The notes under the pieces: generated by a model
The model's database searches: none
What the model was told of the DNA's origin: nothing
The model's input: only the letters and a program-made list of their open reading frames with translations
In this document: piece after piece, positions 53,021 through 61,230 of the stretch
Numbering within the stretch: the first letter of the stretch is position 1
How the letters are laid out: every line of letters starts with the position of its first letter
Made by a program: the position numbers and the translations under genes
Assembly: GCF_014302995.1 (NCBI RefSeq)
Contig: NZ_CP060295.1
Coordinates: 1,054,001-1,118,000 of the forward strand
DNA length: 64,000 nucleotides
Direction: 5' to 3'
Source of the DNA: Variovorax sp. PAMC26660
Lineage (GTDB): Bacteria > Pseudomonadota > Gammaproteobacteria > Burkholderiales > Burkholderiaceae_C

Positions 53021-53941
53021 ATGCGCGACCTGAACGATCTCTACTTCTACGCCCAGGTCGTCGACCACGGCGGCTTCGCCCCGGCCGGCCGGGCGCTGGG
53101 CGTGCCCAAGTCCAGCCTGAGCCGGCGCATCGCGCTGCTCGAAGAACGGCTGGGCGTGCGGCTGATCCAGCGCTCCACGCGCCGCTTCATCGTCACCGAC
53201 ATCGGCCGGCAGTACTACGAGCACTGCGTCGCGATGCTGGTCGAGGCCGATGCCGCGCAGGAGGCCATCGACCGCATCCACGCCGATCCGCAGGGGCTGG
53301 TGCGCTTGGCCTGCCCGTCGGCGCTGGTGTATTACCAGGTCGGCGAGATGATCGCGAAGTTCATGACCGAGTGCCCGCGCGTGCAGGTGCACATGGACAG
53401 CACCAACCGCCGCGTCGACGTGATCCGCGAAGGCTTCGACCTTGCGCTGCGCGTGCGCTTTCCGCCGCTAGCAGACACCGACCTCGTGATGAAGGTGCTG
53501 GGCAAGAGCGCCCAGCGGCTGGTGGCCCACCCCAGCCTGCTCGAAAGCCTGGCAGCACCCGCAGGTCCGGCGGACCTGGGCACGCTGCCCAGCCTCGACC
53601 TGGGCCCTTCGCAGCCGCAGCACACCTGGAGCCTCGAAGGCCCCGACGGTGCCACGGCCGAGGTGCGCCACCAGCCCCGGCTGGTGACCGACGACATGGT
53701 CGCGCTGCGCTTTGCCGCCCTGCAGGGCGTGGGCGTCGCCAAGCTGCCGTCCATGATGGTCCATGAAGACCTGAAGGCCGGCCGCCTGGTCGACGTGCTG
53801 CCGCAGTGGGCACCGCGCGCCGGCATCGTCCACGCGGTGTTCCCGTCGCGCCGCGGGCTGCTGCCCTCGGTGCGCAAGCTGGTGGACTTTCTTGCGGATG
53901 AATTCGAGGCGCTGGAGGCTACTCAAGCCCCCACACCCTGA
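53021..53941 (+). CDS. LysR-family transcriptional regulator
   Basis: This is a 306-residue LysR regulator starting MRDLNDLYFYAQVVDHGGF, the typical N-terminus of the AaeR/DsdC-like LysR group. The recognition helix is KSSLSRRIALLEERLG (about residues 30-45), and the effector domain begins near residue 90. It is divergent from the pirin gene across a gap with two nested palindromes, the standard LysR-target arrangement. It converges on tctA. Pirin expression is likely its main target. Confidence 0.9.
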   Translation: MRDLNDLYFYAQVVDHGGFAPAGRALGVPKSSLSRRIALLEERLGVRLIQRSTRRFIVTDIGRQYYEHCVAMLVEADAAQEAIDRIHADPQGLVRLACPSALVYYQVGEMIAKFMTECPRVQVHMDSTNRRVDVIREGFDLALRVRFPPLADTDLVMKVLGKSAQRLVAHPSLLESLAAPAGPADLGTLPSLDLGPSQPQHTWSLEGPDGATAEVRHQPRLVTDDMVALRFAALQGVGVAKLPSMMVHEDLKAGRLVDVLPQWAPRAGIVHAVFPSRRGLLPSVRKLVDFLADEFEALEATQAPTP

Positions 53942-53956
53942 ATCAGATCACCGCGT

Positions 53957-55468
53957 TCACTCTTCGACGAACGCCTCTTCCCGCTTGGCCTTCACCGAAG
54001 GCAACAGCACGACGATCAGCAGCAGCGCAGCAGCGGCCAGCAGGCCCGCCGACAGCGGCCGCGTGACGAACACGCTCCAGTCGCCACGCGACAGCAGCAA
54101 TGCGCGCCGCAGGTTCTCTTCCATCATCGGCCCGAGGATGAAGCCCAGCAGCAGCGGCGCCGGCTCGCATTTGAGCTTCAGGAAGGCATAGCCCACGATG
54201 CCGAAGATCGCCACCATCCACACATCGAAGGTGTTGTTGTTCTCCGAATAGACACCCACCGCGCAGAACAGCACGATCGACGGAAACAGCCACTTGTAGG
54301 GAATGGTCAGCAGCTTGATCCAGATGCCGATCATCGGCAGGTTCAGCACGATCAGCATCAGGTTGCCGATCCACATCGAGGCGATCAGGCCCCAGAACAG
54401 TTCTGGGTTGCTGGTCATCACCTGCGGGCCGGGCTGGATGTTGTGGATGGTCATGGCACCGACCATCAGCGCCATCACCGCATTGGGCGGAATGCCCAGC
54501 GTCAGCAGCGGGATGAAGGAGGTCTGTGCGCCGGCATTGTTGGCCGACTCGGGACCTGCCACGCCGCGGATGTTGCCCTTGCCGAAGGGCACTTCGCCTT
54601 GCTTGAGCTTGATCTTCTTCTCGATGGTGTAGGCCGCGAAGGCCGACAGCAGCGCGCCGCCACCTGGCAGGATGCCCAGTGCCGAACCCAGCGCCGTGCC
54701 GCGCAGCACCGCAGGCGTCATGTCCTTGAAGTCCTGCTTGGTGGGCCACAGGCCCTTGACCTTGGCCGTGAACACCTCGCGCTCGTGCTCGGGCACCGCA
54801 AGGTTCGCAATGATTTCGCCGTAGCCGAACACGCCCATCGCGATGGCGATGAAGCCGATGCCGTCGGTGAGTTCAGGAATGTCGAAGCTGTAGCGCGCCA
54901 CGCCCGAGTTGACGTCGGTGCCCACGAGGCCGAGCGCGAGCCCCAGAAGAATCATCGTGATGGCCTTGAGCAGCGAGCCCGAGGCCAGCACCACCGCGCC
55001 GATCAGGCCCAGGATCATCAGCGAGAAGTATTCGGCCGGGCCGAACTTGAAGGCCAGCTCGGTCAGCGGCGGTGCGAAGGCCGCCAGGATCAGCGTGCCC
55101 ACGCAACCCGCGAAGAACGAGCCCAGGCCCGCCGCAGCGAGCGCCGGCCCGGCCCTCCCCTTGCGCGCCATCTGGTAGCCGTCGATCACGGTCACCACCG
55201 ATGAAGATTCGCCCGGCAGGTTGACCAGGATGGCCGTGGTTGAGCCGCCGTACTGCGCGCCGTAATAGATGCCCGCCAGCATGATGAGCGCGGCCACCGG
55301 CGGCAGCGCGTAGGTTGCCGGCAGCAGCATCGCGATGGTCGCCACCGGGCCGATGCCTGGCAGCACGCCGATCAGCGTGCCGAGCAGACAGCCGACGAAG
55401 GCATATACAAGGTTCTGCGCGGTGAAGGCCACGCCGAAGCCGATCGAGAGATTGGTAATCAGGTCCAT
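53957..55468 (-). CDS. tctA: tripartite tricarboxylate transporter large membrane subunit
   Basis: TctA is the ~12-helix channel of a tripartite carboxylate transporter. The 503-residue protein has the family-defining segment GTLIGVLPGIGPVATIAM near the N-terminus and its repeat GSALGILPGGGALLSAF in the middle, reflecting two inverted halves. YYGAQYGGSTTAILVNLPG is another hallmark. tctB is directly upstream on the same strand. No tctC binding protein is adjacent; the only one in the window is at 37.2-38.2 kb, so the pair may be fed by remote Bug proteins. Confidence 0.95.
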   Translation of the reverse strand: MDLITNLSIGFGVAFTAQNLVYAFVGCLLGTLIGVLPGIGPVATIAMLLPATYALPPVAALIMLAGIYYGAQYGGSTTAILVNLPGESSSVVTVIDGYQMARKGRAGPALAAAGLGSFFAGCVGTLILAAFAPPLTELAFKFGPAEYFSLMILGLIGAVVLASGSLLKAITMILLGLALGLVGTDVNSGVARYSFDIPELTDGIGFIAIAMGVFGYGEIIANLAVPEHEREVFTAKVKGLWPTKQDFKDMTPAVLRGTALGSALGILPGGGALLSAFAAYTIEKKIKLKQGEVPFGKGNIRGVAGPESANNAGAQTSFIPLLTLGIPPNAVMALMVGAMTIHNIQPGPQVMTSNPELFWGLIASMWIGNLMLIVLNLPMIGIWIKLLTIPYKWLFPSIVLFCAVGVYSENNNTFDVWMVAIFGIVGYAFLKLKCEPAPLLLGFILGPMMEENLRRALLLSRGDWSVFVTRPLSAGLLAAAALLLIVVLLPSVKAKREEAFVEE

Positions 55469-55501
55469 TTTTCTTGTCGTGTTCTTGTTGTTCTGCGCGG
55501 A

Positions 55502-55990
55502 TCAGCCGGCGATGAAGGTGGGCCACACCTGGAACTGCAGCTTGAGCGCGACCACGAAGGCCAGGTAGCTGCCCAGCGCCAGGATGCTGGCGAGCACGGT
55601 CACGCCCTTCCAGCCGAAGTTGTCGCCCGCCAGGCTCGCGATGAAGGTCAGCGCATAGATCGCGACGATCAGCCCCATCGACGGCAGGCCGATGCTCGGC
55701 AGGCCGCCGAGCAGCACACCGAAGATCAGGTTCGCGCCGATGATGAACACCAGCGGCTTCCACGCGATGCGCCCGACGGGTTCGCCGTCTTCGGTCTCCA
55801 CCGTCAATGCCTTGAGCGTGATCATCACGCCCATGAGCGCAATGAGGATGCCCACGATCAGCGGGAAATAGCCCGGGCCCATGCGGGCGCCGCTGCCGAC
55901 GTTGTAGGTCGTGGCACCCCATGCGAAGGCCACGCCGAAGGCGCTGAAAAGGACGCCTGAGCAGAAATCTCTCTGACTCTTGATTCTCAC
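55502..55990 (-). CDS. tctB: tripartite tricarboxylate transporter small membrane subunit
   Basis: This is a 162-residue inner-membrane protein with four hydrophobic stretches, the normal TctB shape, for example IVGILIALMGVMITL and VFIIGANLIFGVLLGGLPS. The start is a GTG at 55990 preceded by AGGAGA. It is 33 bases upstream of tctA. A terminator at 56062-56089 separates it from the two-component genes, so tctBA is probably its own transcription unit from a promoter in the gap. Confidence 0.9.
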   Translation of the reverse strand: MRIKSQRDFCSGVLFSAFGVAFAWGATTYNVGSGARMGPGYFPLIVGILIALMGVMITLKALTVETEDGEPVGRIAWKPLVFIIGANLIFGVLLGGLPSIGLPSMGLIVAIYALTFIASLAGDNFGWKGVTVLASILALGSYLAFVVALKLQFQVWPTFIAG

Positions 55991-56061
55991 CGTTGATGTC
56001 TCCTGGAACTTGGCACAAGACGTGCGCAGCCGATCCTAGGAATTCAGCGGTCCGGTGTGTA

Positions 56062-56089
56062 TGAACAAAACATTGCGGTTTGGCAATGT
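56062..56089 (-). terminator. rho-independent terminator after the histidine kinase gene
   Basis: ACATTGC (56070-56076) pairs with GCAATGT (56083-56089), and on the minus strand the stem is followed by TTTTGTT. It lies 20 bases after the kinase stop, before tctB. Confidence 0.7.
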
Positions 56090-56109
56090 GGCGGCCGCAG
56101 CGCAGCCGA

Positions 56110-57477
56110 TCAGTCGGTCGCCGGCAGGTCGATGCACACGCGCAGGCCCGGCGCGGCATCGCCCAGTTGCAGCCGCCCGCCATGCAACGCGACCACTGCC
56201 TGCACGCTGGCAAGGCCCAGCCCGTGCCCCGGCGTGCTGCGGTCCAGCCGATGAAAGCGCACGCCGATGCGCTCGTACTCGCCAGCGGGAATGCCCGGCC
56301 CGTTGTCTTGCACGAAAAGCTGTGCCCTGCCGTCCACCGTGTGCGTGCCGACGCGCACTGTCGCGCCGATGCCCGCGTACTTCAGCGCGTTGTCCAGCAG
56401 GTTGGCCGCCGCGCCCGCGAGCAGATCGCGGTCGCCCAGCGCCACTGCCAGGTCGGCCGGCTCGCGCAGCAGCGTGATGCCCTGCGCCTCGGCCACGGCT
56501 TCGTACAGTTCCGCCACGTCGTCGGCAATCACATGCAGCGCCACCGGCGCGAACTGCTGGCGCCGCGCGCCGGCCTCGACCTCGGCGATCTGCAACAGCT
56601 TCTCGAACACCACCGCCAGTTCGTCCAGCTCGCGGATCGCGGTGGCCACCGCCTGGCGCTGCACGTCGTTGCCGCCCAGCTCCTGCTCGACCGCGCGCAG
56701 CCGCACCAGCACGCGCGTGAGCGGCGTGCGCAGGTTGTGCGCAATGGTGTTGGACACGTGGCGCACACCGTCCATCAGCGACTGGATGCGGTCCAGCATC
56801 GCGTTGATGTCGTTCTCCAGCAGCGCAAACTCGTCTTCCTGGCCCGACGGCGCCACCCGCTCCTGCAGCTCGCCCGCCGCGATGCGCGCGGCCGTGCGGC
56901 GCACCGCACCCACGCTGCGCTCAAGCTCCTGTCTGAAGACGAAGGTGCCGCCGATCAGCAGCAGCACCGCCACGATGCCCGCCGCCGCGCTCGCACTCGC
57001 GACCAGCGATTCGATGGACTCCTGGTCGCGCAGGTCATGGCCCACCACGAGCAGGCCGCCATCGGGCAGGTGCCGCATCACGAGGTAGCCGATGGCGCTC
57101 TGGCCCGAGCGCACCACGCGCCGGTGCACGCCGTCGCCTGCATCCGGCGCCAGCGACGGCATCTGGTCGAGGTTGCCCGCGAGCTTGCGGCCCTCGCGGT
57201 CGGTGAGCAGGTAGATCTCGTTGTCAGAGTTGCGCCCATCGGACAACGCAAAACCGATCTCCCCCGCCACGCCGTCCGCGCCACGCGCGTCGTAGCGCAC
57301 CATCAGTTGCTGCAGGCTGGTCGATACCTGCCGCACCATGCGCTGCTGCAGCACGCCGACGGTCTGCATATAGACGATGGCCAGCGCCGCGAGCATCGTG
57401 ATCGCCACGAGCAGGCCGTAGTAGAACGCGAGCCGGAAGCCGACCGAGCGCCACAACTGGCGCAGGGTCTTGATCAT
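56110..57477 (-). CDS. OmpR-type sensor histidine kinase
   Basis: This is a 455-residue membrane kinase. A first helix (LAFYYGLLVAITMLAALAIV), a periplasmic loop of about 130 residues, a second helix (ASASAAAGIVAVLLLIG) and a HAMP region precede the dimerisation domain with His247 in NTIAHNLRTPLTR. The family usually has Asp after this His; here it is Asn. The ATPase domain has NLLDNALKY and GHGLGLASVQAV. The start overlaps the response regulator stop by four bases. The stimulus is unknown; the co-directional tctBA genes suggest a carboxylate. Confidence 0.9.
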   Translation of the reverse strand: MIKTLRQLWRSVGFRLAFYYGLLVAITMLAALAIVYMQTVGVLQQRMVRQVSTSLQQLMVRYDARGADGVAGEIGFALSDGRNSDNEIYLLTDREGRKLAGNLDQMPSLAPDAGDGVHRRVVRSGQSAIGYLVMRHLPDGGLLVVGHDLRDQESIESLVASASAAAGIVAVLLLIGGTFVFRQELERSVGAVRRTAARIAAGELQERVAPSGQEDEFALLENDINAMLDRIQSLMDGVRHVSNTIAHNLRTPLTRVLVRLRAVEQELGGNDVQRQAVATAIRELDELAVVFEKLLQIAEVEAGARRQQFAPVALHVIADDVAELYEAVAEAQGITLLREPADLAVALGDRDLLAGAAANLLDNALKYAGIGATVRVGTHTVDGRAQLFVQDNGPGIPAGEYERIGVRFHRLDRSTPGHGLGLASVQAVVALHGGRLQLGDAAPGLRVCIDLPATD

Positions 57478-58190
57478 TGCGACGGTTCCCCGTCATCGGG
57501 CGCATCGCCGTCGCCCTGCGCCAGCCGGTAGCCCACGCCGCGCAAGGTGTGGATCAGCGTCGGCGCGCCGCCGGCATCGAGCTTGCGGCGCAGGCGACTC
57601 ACCTGCACGTCGATCACGTTGGTCTGCGGGTCGAACTGGTAGTCCCACACGGCTTCGAGCAGCATGGTGCGCGTGACCACCTGGCCCGGATGCATCATCA
57701 GATAGGCCAGCAGGCGGAACTCGCGTGGCTGCAATGCGATGGGCCGGCCGGCGCGCTCCACATGCCGCCGCGCCAGATCGAGCGTCAGGTCGGCCAGTTG
57801 CAGCATGCGGATCTCGGGGCCGGTGCGAGAGCGCCGCACCAGTGCCTCGGCACGCGCCGCCAGTTCGGAGAAAGCGAAGGGCTTGGCCAGGTAGTCGTCG
57901 CCACCGGCCTTGAGCCCGCGCACGCGTTCGTCGAGCGCGCTCAATGCGCTGAGCACCAGCACCGGCGTTTTCTTGCCGAGAGCGCGCATCGTCGACAAGA
58001 TCGAGAGGCCATCGACCTCGTTGGGCAACATGCGGTCGAGGATCACCAGGTCCCACGACTCGCCCGTTGCGCGCGCCAGTGCATCCGCGCCGTCGCGGCT
58101 GATCACCGCCACGTGGCCGAGCGAACGGAAACCGTCGGCAATGTAGCGGGCGTTGTCGGCGTCGTCCTCCACGATGAGGCAACGCCACAT
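57474..58190 (-). CDS. OmpR-type response regulator
   Basis: This is a 238-residue regulator with receiver (MWRCLIVEDDADNARYIADG; Asp52 in LVILDRMLPNEVDG) and a winged-helix DNA-binding domain ending LIHTLRGVGYRLAQ. The ATG at 58190 is preferred; a GTG six codons upstream is possible. It is the first gene of the pair with the overlapping kinase. Its targets could include tctBA downstream. Confidence 0.92.
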   Translation of the reverse strand: MWRCLIVEDDADNARYIADGFRSLGHVAVISRDGADALARATGESWDLVILDRMLPNEVDGLSILSTMRALGKKTPVLVLSALSALDERVRGLKAGGDDYLAKPFAFSELAARAEALVRRSRTGPEIRMLQLADLTLDLARRHVERAGRPIALQPREFRLLAYLMMHPGQVVTRTMLLEAVWDYQFDPQTNVIDVQVSRLRRKLDAGGAPTLIHTLRGVGYRLAQGDGDAPDDGEPSQ

Positions 58191-58384
58191 GGCGGTCGGC
58201 CCTGTCACTTCGGCGCGGCGCCTTCGTGCAAGGCAGCGAGGCGGGCCGTGGAAAGAAAGAGATCGGGGAGTGGCTGCGTTCTGGTGCTCATGGCGATGGA
58301 GTCGGCCGGCCATTCGCTCATGAATGAAGCCGCCGCCGGAGCCATCCTAGCCGCGATTCAACCAGAGAAAGCGCCGGTGCTTCA

Positions 58385-58699
58385 TTACCGTTTGTCCATG
58401 TTCGCCGGCCCCGAGGGGCGGAACGCCAGCTCGCCCGAAGGACCGCGCTCGCAGGTTCCCGTGAGCGCATCCGCGCGCGGGCCGGGCACCGCGGGGCGTG
58501 CGCCCTCGGGCTGTCCCTCGCACATGTCCCACGCGGCCATCGGCGGTGGTGGCCGGCGGCCATCGAAAGAAGGCCCCGGCGGCCCTTCGCCGCGAAAGCC
58601 CGGCGGTGGGCCGTAGGGCATGGGCAGCGGCACGATGATGCAGCCCGTCAGGCTGGTGGCTGCGAGCAGGCTCGCAAGGTGTCGGATTCTGTTTTTCAT
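58385..58699 (-). CDS. small proline-rich lipoprotein
   Basis: This is a 104-residue protein with a lipoprotein signal (MKNRIRHLASLLAATSLTGC; lipobox LTGC, Cys at residue 20) and a Pro/Gly-rich mature part (VPLPMPYGPPPGFRGEGPP). Two further cysteines lie in MCEGQPEG and TGTCERGP. I recognise no family. It lies downstream of the porin on the same strand after about 90 bases. Confidence 0.6.
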   Translation of the reverse strand: MKNRIRHLASLLAATSLTGCIIVPLPMPYGPPPGFRGEGPPGPSFDGRRPPPPMAAWDMCEGQPEGARPAVPGPRADALTGTCERGPSGELAFRPSGPANMDKR

Positions 58700-58792
58700 T
58701 TTCTGGAGATCTCCTCACGCCTTGCGCAGCCGGGCGCGGTCCGCAGGGCAAACGCCCCACGGCCGCACCGGCCGCGCAATGCGCCCTGTAGC

Positions 58793-59953
58793 TCAGAACG
58801 CGTGGCGGATGCCGAAGTCGTAGCCCGTCGACGAACGCGGCAGGCCCGTGTAGCCCACGCCGGTGGTGCCGTAGCCCGTGGTGCTGGCGGCGGACAGGTC
58901 GCCGGTGTAGGCCGCGTCGTTGCGGTTGTTCACGCGCGCGACGGTGGCGTAGAGCGCCGTGCGCTTCGAGAGGTTGTGCACATAGCCGATCGCAAACTTG
59001 TTGACGCGCGGGTTCTCGCCGGTGATGCCCTGCACGCCTTCGTTGTAGTGCACGGTGGAATACGAAGCGCGGATCAGGCCCGCACCGACCGGCACGCTGG
59101 CGCCGAGCAGGTAGCCCTTGTAGCTGTCGTGACTGTTGCCCAGCGCGGCGGTGGCGAACTTGTTCTGCACGTTCGAGATTTCGCCGAACAGCTTGACGGG
59201 CCCCAGGTCGTAGGACGCGCCCAGGTTGATGGTCTGCACCTTCTGCGTGAGCGAGGTGGTGTCGACCACGACGTTCTGGCCCACGGCCAGTGCCACGTCG
59301 AGCGGCCCGTTCGCATAGCCGAAGCGGCCACCGATGTAGCGACCGGCGTTGCTGCTGGTGGCGGCGGTGAGATCGGTGCCGCTGGTGCGGACGTTCTCGT
59401 TGAAGCTGTACTGCACCTGTCCGTAGAAGCCACCCAGATTGGGCGGCAGGAAGTAGCCGACCATGTTGCTGGCGCGCACGTAGTTGGTGTTGCCGATGCC
59501 GGTGCTCGCACTGACGGTGCTGATGACGTTGGTGCCCGAGCCGTTGGTGCCGAAGGGATCGAAGACGGTGTCGTTCCAGAAGGTCGAGGTGTAGTCGCGG
59601 CCCAGTCGCACTTCACCGAAGCCACCGGAGAGGCTGACGGTGGAGCGGCGATTGAAGCTGGCGATGCCGTTGGCGCCGTCGTCGTTGCTGATCGGTGCTT
59701 CGAGCCAGAAGCTCGCGGCCAGTCCGCCGCCGAGGTCTTCGGTGCCACGGAAGCCGATGCGGCTGGAGTTGTAGCCCGAGTTGGCAAGGCTCCATTGGCT
59801 TTGCTTGCTGGTGGCACCGGTGACGGGGTCACGCGAGGTGGCGGATTGATAGCTCACACCCGCATCGACGACACCGAACAAGGTAACGGACGATTGGGCA
59901 GAGGCCAGGCCGGTAACGGCCAGCGCGGCGAGTGCCGTGAGGGATTTCTTCAT
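58793..59953 (-). CDS. Gram-negative general porin
   Basis: This is a 386-residue trimeric-type porin of the betaproteobacterial OmpC-like group. The signal peptide is MKKSLTALAALAVTGLASAQ. The mature N-terminus SSVTLFGVVDAGVSYQS and the RIGFRGTEDLGGGLAASFWLEAP segment are typical, as is the constriction-loop region. The protein ends YDFGIRHAF with the C-terminal Phe needed for Bam recognition. The upstream gap has a T-rich stretch; no clear promoter boxes are assigned. Confidence 0.95.
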   Translation of the reverse strand: MKKSLTALAALAVTGLASAQSSVTLFGVVDAGVSYQSATSRDPVTGATSKQSQWSLANSGYNSSRIGFRGTEDLGGGLAASFWLEAPISNDDGANGIASFNRRSTVSLSGGFGEVRLGRDYTSTFWNDTVFDPFGTNGSGTNVISTVSASTGIGNTNYVRASNMVGYFLPPNLGGFYGQVQYSFNENVRTSGTDLTAATSSNAGRYIGGRFGYANGPLDVALAVGQNVVVDTTSLTQKVQTINLGASYDLGPVKLFGEISNVQNKFATAALGNSHDSYKGYLLGASVPVGAGLIRASYSTVHYNEGVQGITGENPRVNKFAIGYVHNLSKRTALYATVARVNNRNDAAYTGDLSAASTTGYGTTGVGYTGLPRSSTGYDFGIRHAF

Positions 59954-60136
59954 TCAGGTTTCTCCGGTTTGAGCAGCTCTTCATCGAGCAGCTGGAACGG
60001 ATGGTCTCGTTCAAATTTGGAGGAATCTGGTGGGTGGCCTTTACTGTTGTTTTTTTCGCTTTCGCGGTTTTGTTGTCGTTGTTTTCCGGAGGTGCGGTGA
60101 TGGGGGTTGTCGATTCCCCCTCTTCGGAGCCCGCTT

Positions 60137-60180
60137 CCTGCCTTGCTCCCTCTCCCTCTGGGAGAGGGCAGGGGTGAGGG
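60137..60180. repeat. REP-like palindrome
   Basis: CCCTCTCCC-TCT-GGGAGAGGG (60148-60168) forms a perfect nine-pair hairpin, extended by flanking CCTG/CAGG. Very similar hairpins are common intergenic repeats in Burkholderiales and Xanthomonas. It lies in the gene-free 520 bases between the porin and the NERD gene. Confidence 0.6.
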
Positions 60181-60222
60181 CAGACGGCCTCAAAGAAAGA
60201 AGGAGCCCTCATCCACCCCCAA

Positions 60223-60406
60223 GCCCGGTATGCGGTGCGGCGTGGTCGGCCCCTCTGGGCCGCCGAGGAGCGCAGCGTTTCGCGGATCAGGGCTCGCAGC
60301 TGTTTGAGCGCAGCGAGTTCTGCGAGACCCCGCGAGACGCGAGCACCGCAGGGAAGCCCGAAGGGCCGGCACAGCGGGGCCGACCGCGCCGCGCCGCATA
60401 CCGGGC
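60223..60406. repeat. long imperfect inverted repeat
   Basis: The 31-base arms 60223-60253 and 60376-60406 match at 29 of 31 positions as inverted copies and enclose 122 bases rich in GAGCGCAGCG-type words. No gene is seen. It probably belongs to an intergenic repeat family. Confidence 0.6.
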
Positions 60407-60500
60407 GCCCTCAACAAAGAACACGCACAAAACAAAAACCAAGACGTACTAAAAGTCTCCCAAAAGCCAAGCAATGCTCAGCCCCTCGAAGGAGCCCAAC

Positions 60501-61154
60501 ATGACCATTGCATTGCAAAGCACCATCGCCGCGTCCCTGGGTGTGCAGCAGCTCGCCAGCGCATTCAGTCCCGCCTTCTCTCACCTGCGCATTCTTCGCA
60601 ACCTCATCATTCCGATGCCCGAAGGCTGCATGGTGCGAACCGCAAGGATCGACGCCGTGCTGGTGTGCGAAACCGGCGTCTATCTGTTCGAGATCAAGGC
60701 CTGGCGCAACGCCTTCGTCTACAGGAAGAAGTCCGACCAGGCCCCGCCGCGCTGGTTCCTTCGGCTGAACGGCTGCAGCAGCGCACGCGAAGTGAAAGAC
60801 CCCGCCTGGCAAGGCGGCCGCAAGACCACGCAACTGCGCAGCCTGCTGCCCGAAGACCTTCGCCTGCAGTACTTCGTCTTGTTGCCTTGCGAAGGCGTCG
60901 AGCTTGAAGGCGTGATGCCCGCCGCAGTCATCACCCAGCAAGACCTGCCCTACATCGCACGGCTGGTTCGCAACAACGGCCGCACCGCACGCACCTACCC
61001 GCTGCTCGATGCAGACGCCATCGACCGCACCGTGCAGCGCCTGATCGACATTCAAGGCAACCTGTCTCTCGCGCATCACATGCAGAACTGCCGCGAAAGA
61101 AGCGCGCATGCCGTCACCGGCTGGAACAGCGCAACCGCCATCGGATTGCAATAA
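60501..61154 (+). CDS. NERD (nuclease-related) domain protein
   Basis: This is a 217-residue protein with an N-terminal NERD domain (about 30-140), recognised from ARIDAVLVCETGVYLFEIKAW, where the Asp and Glu-x-Lys fit the PD-(D/E)XK-like core of this family. The start at 60501 is fixed by AAGGAG at 60489-60494. A longer frame from 60474 exists. NERD proteins are linked to DNA processing, but the function here is unproven. It lies 76 bases before the BamA-family gene on the same strand. Confidence 0.78.
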   Translation: MTIALQSTIAASLGVQQLASAFSPAFSHLRILRNLIIPMPEGCMVRTARIDAVLVCETGVYLFEIKAWRNAFVYRKKSDQAPPRWFLRLNGCSSAREVKDPAWQGGRKTTQLRSLLPEDLRLQYFVLLPCEGVELEGVMPAAVITQQDLPYIARLVRNNGRTARTYPLLDADAIDRTVQRLIDIQGNLSLAHHMQNCRERSAHAVTGWNSATAIGLQ

Positions 61155-61230
61155 ATAGAAACACCCCGTAAAGCAGCGAGAGAGGAGAAAGGTCCCAAAT
61201 TTCTCCGACATTGGCAGAGACCATGCGGCG

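Noticed and set aside
56011..56025. Sigma-54-like TGGCAC element on the plus strand near tctB
   Set aside because: Spacing is right, but only about nine of twelve positions match and it points into the antisense of the kinase gene with no gene downstream.
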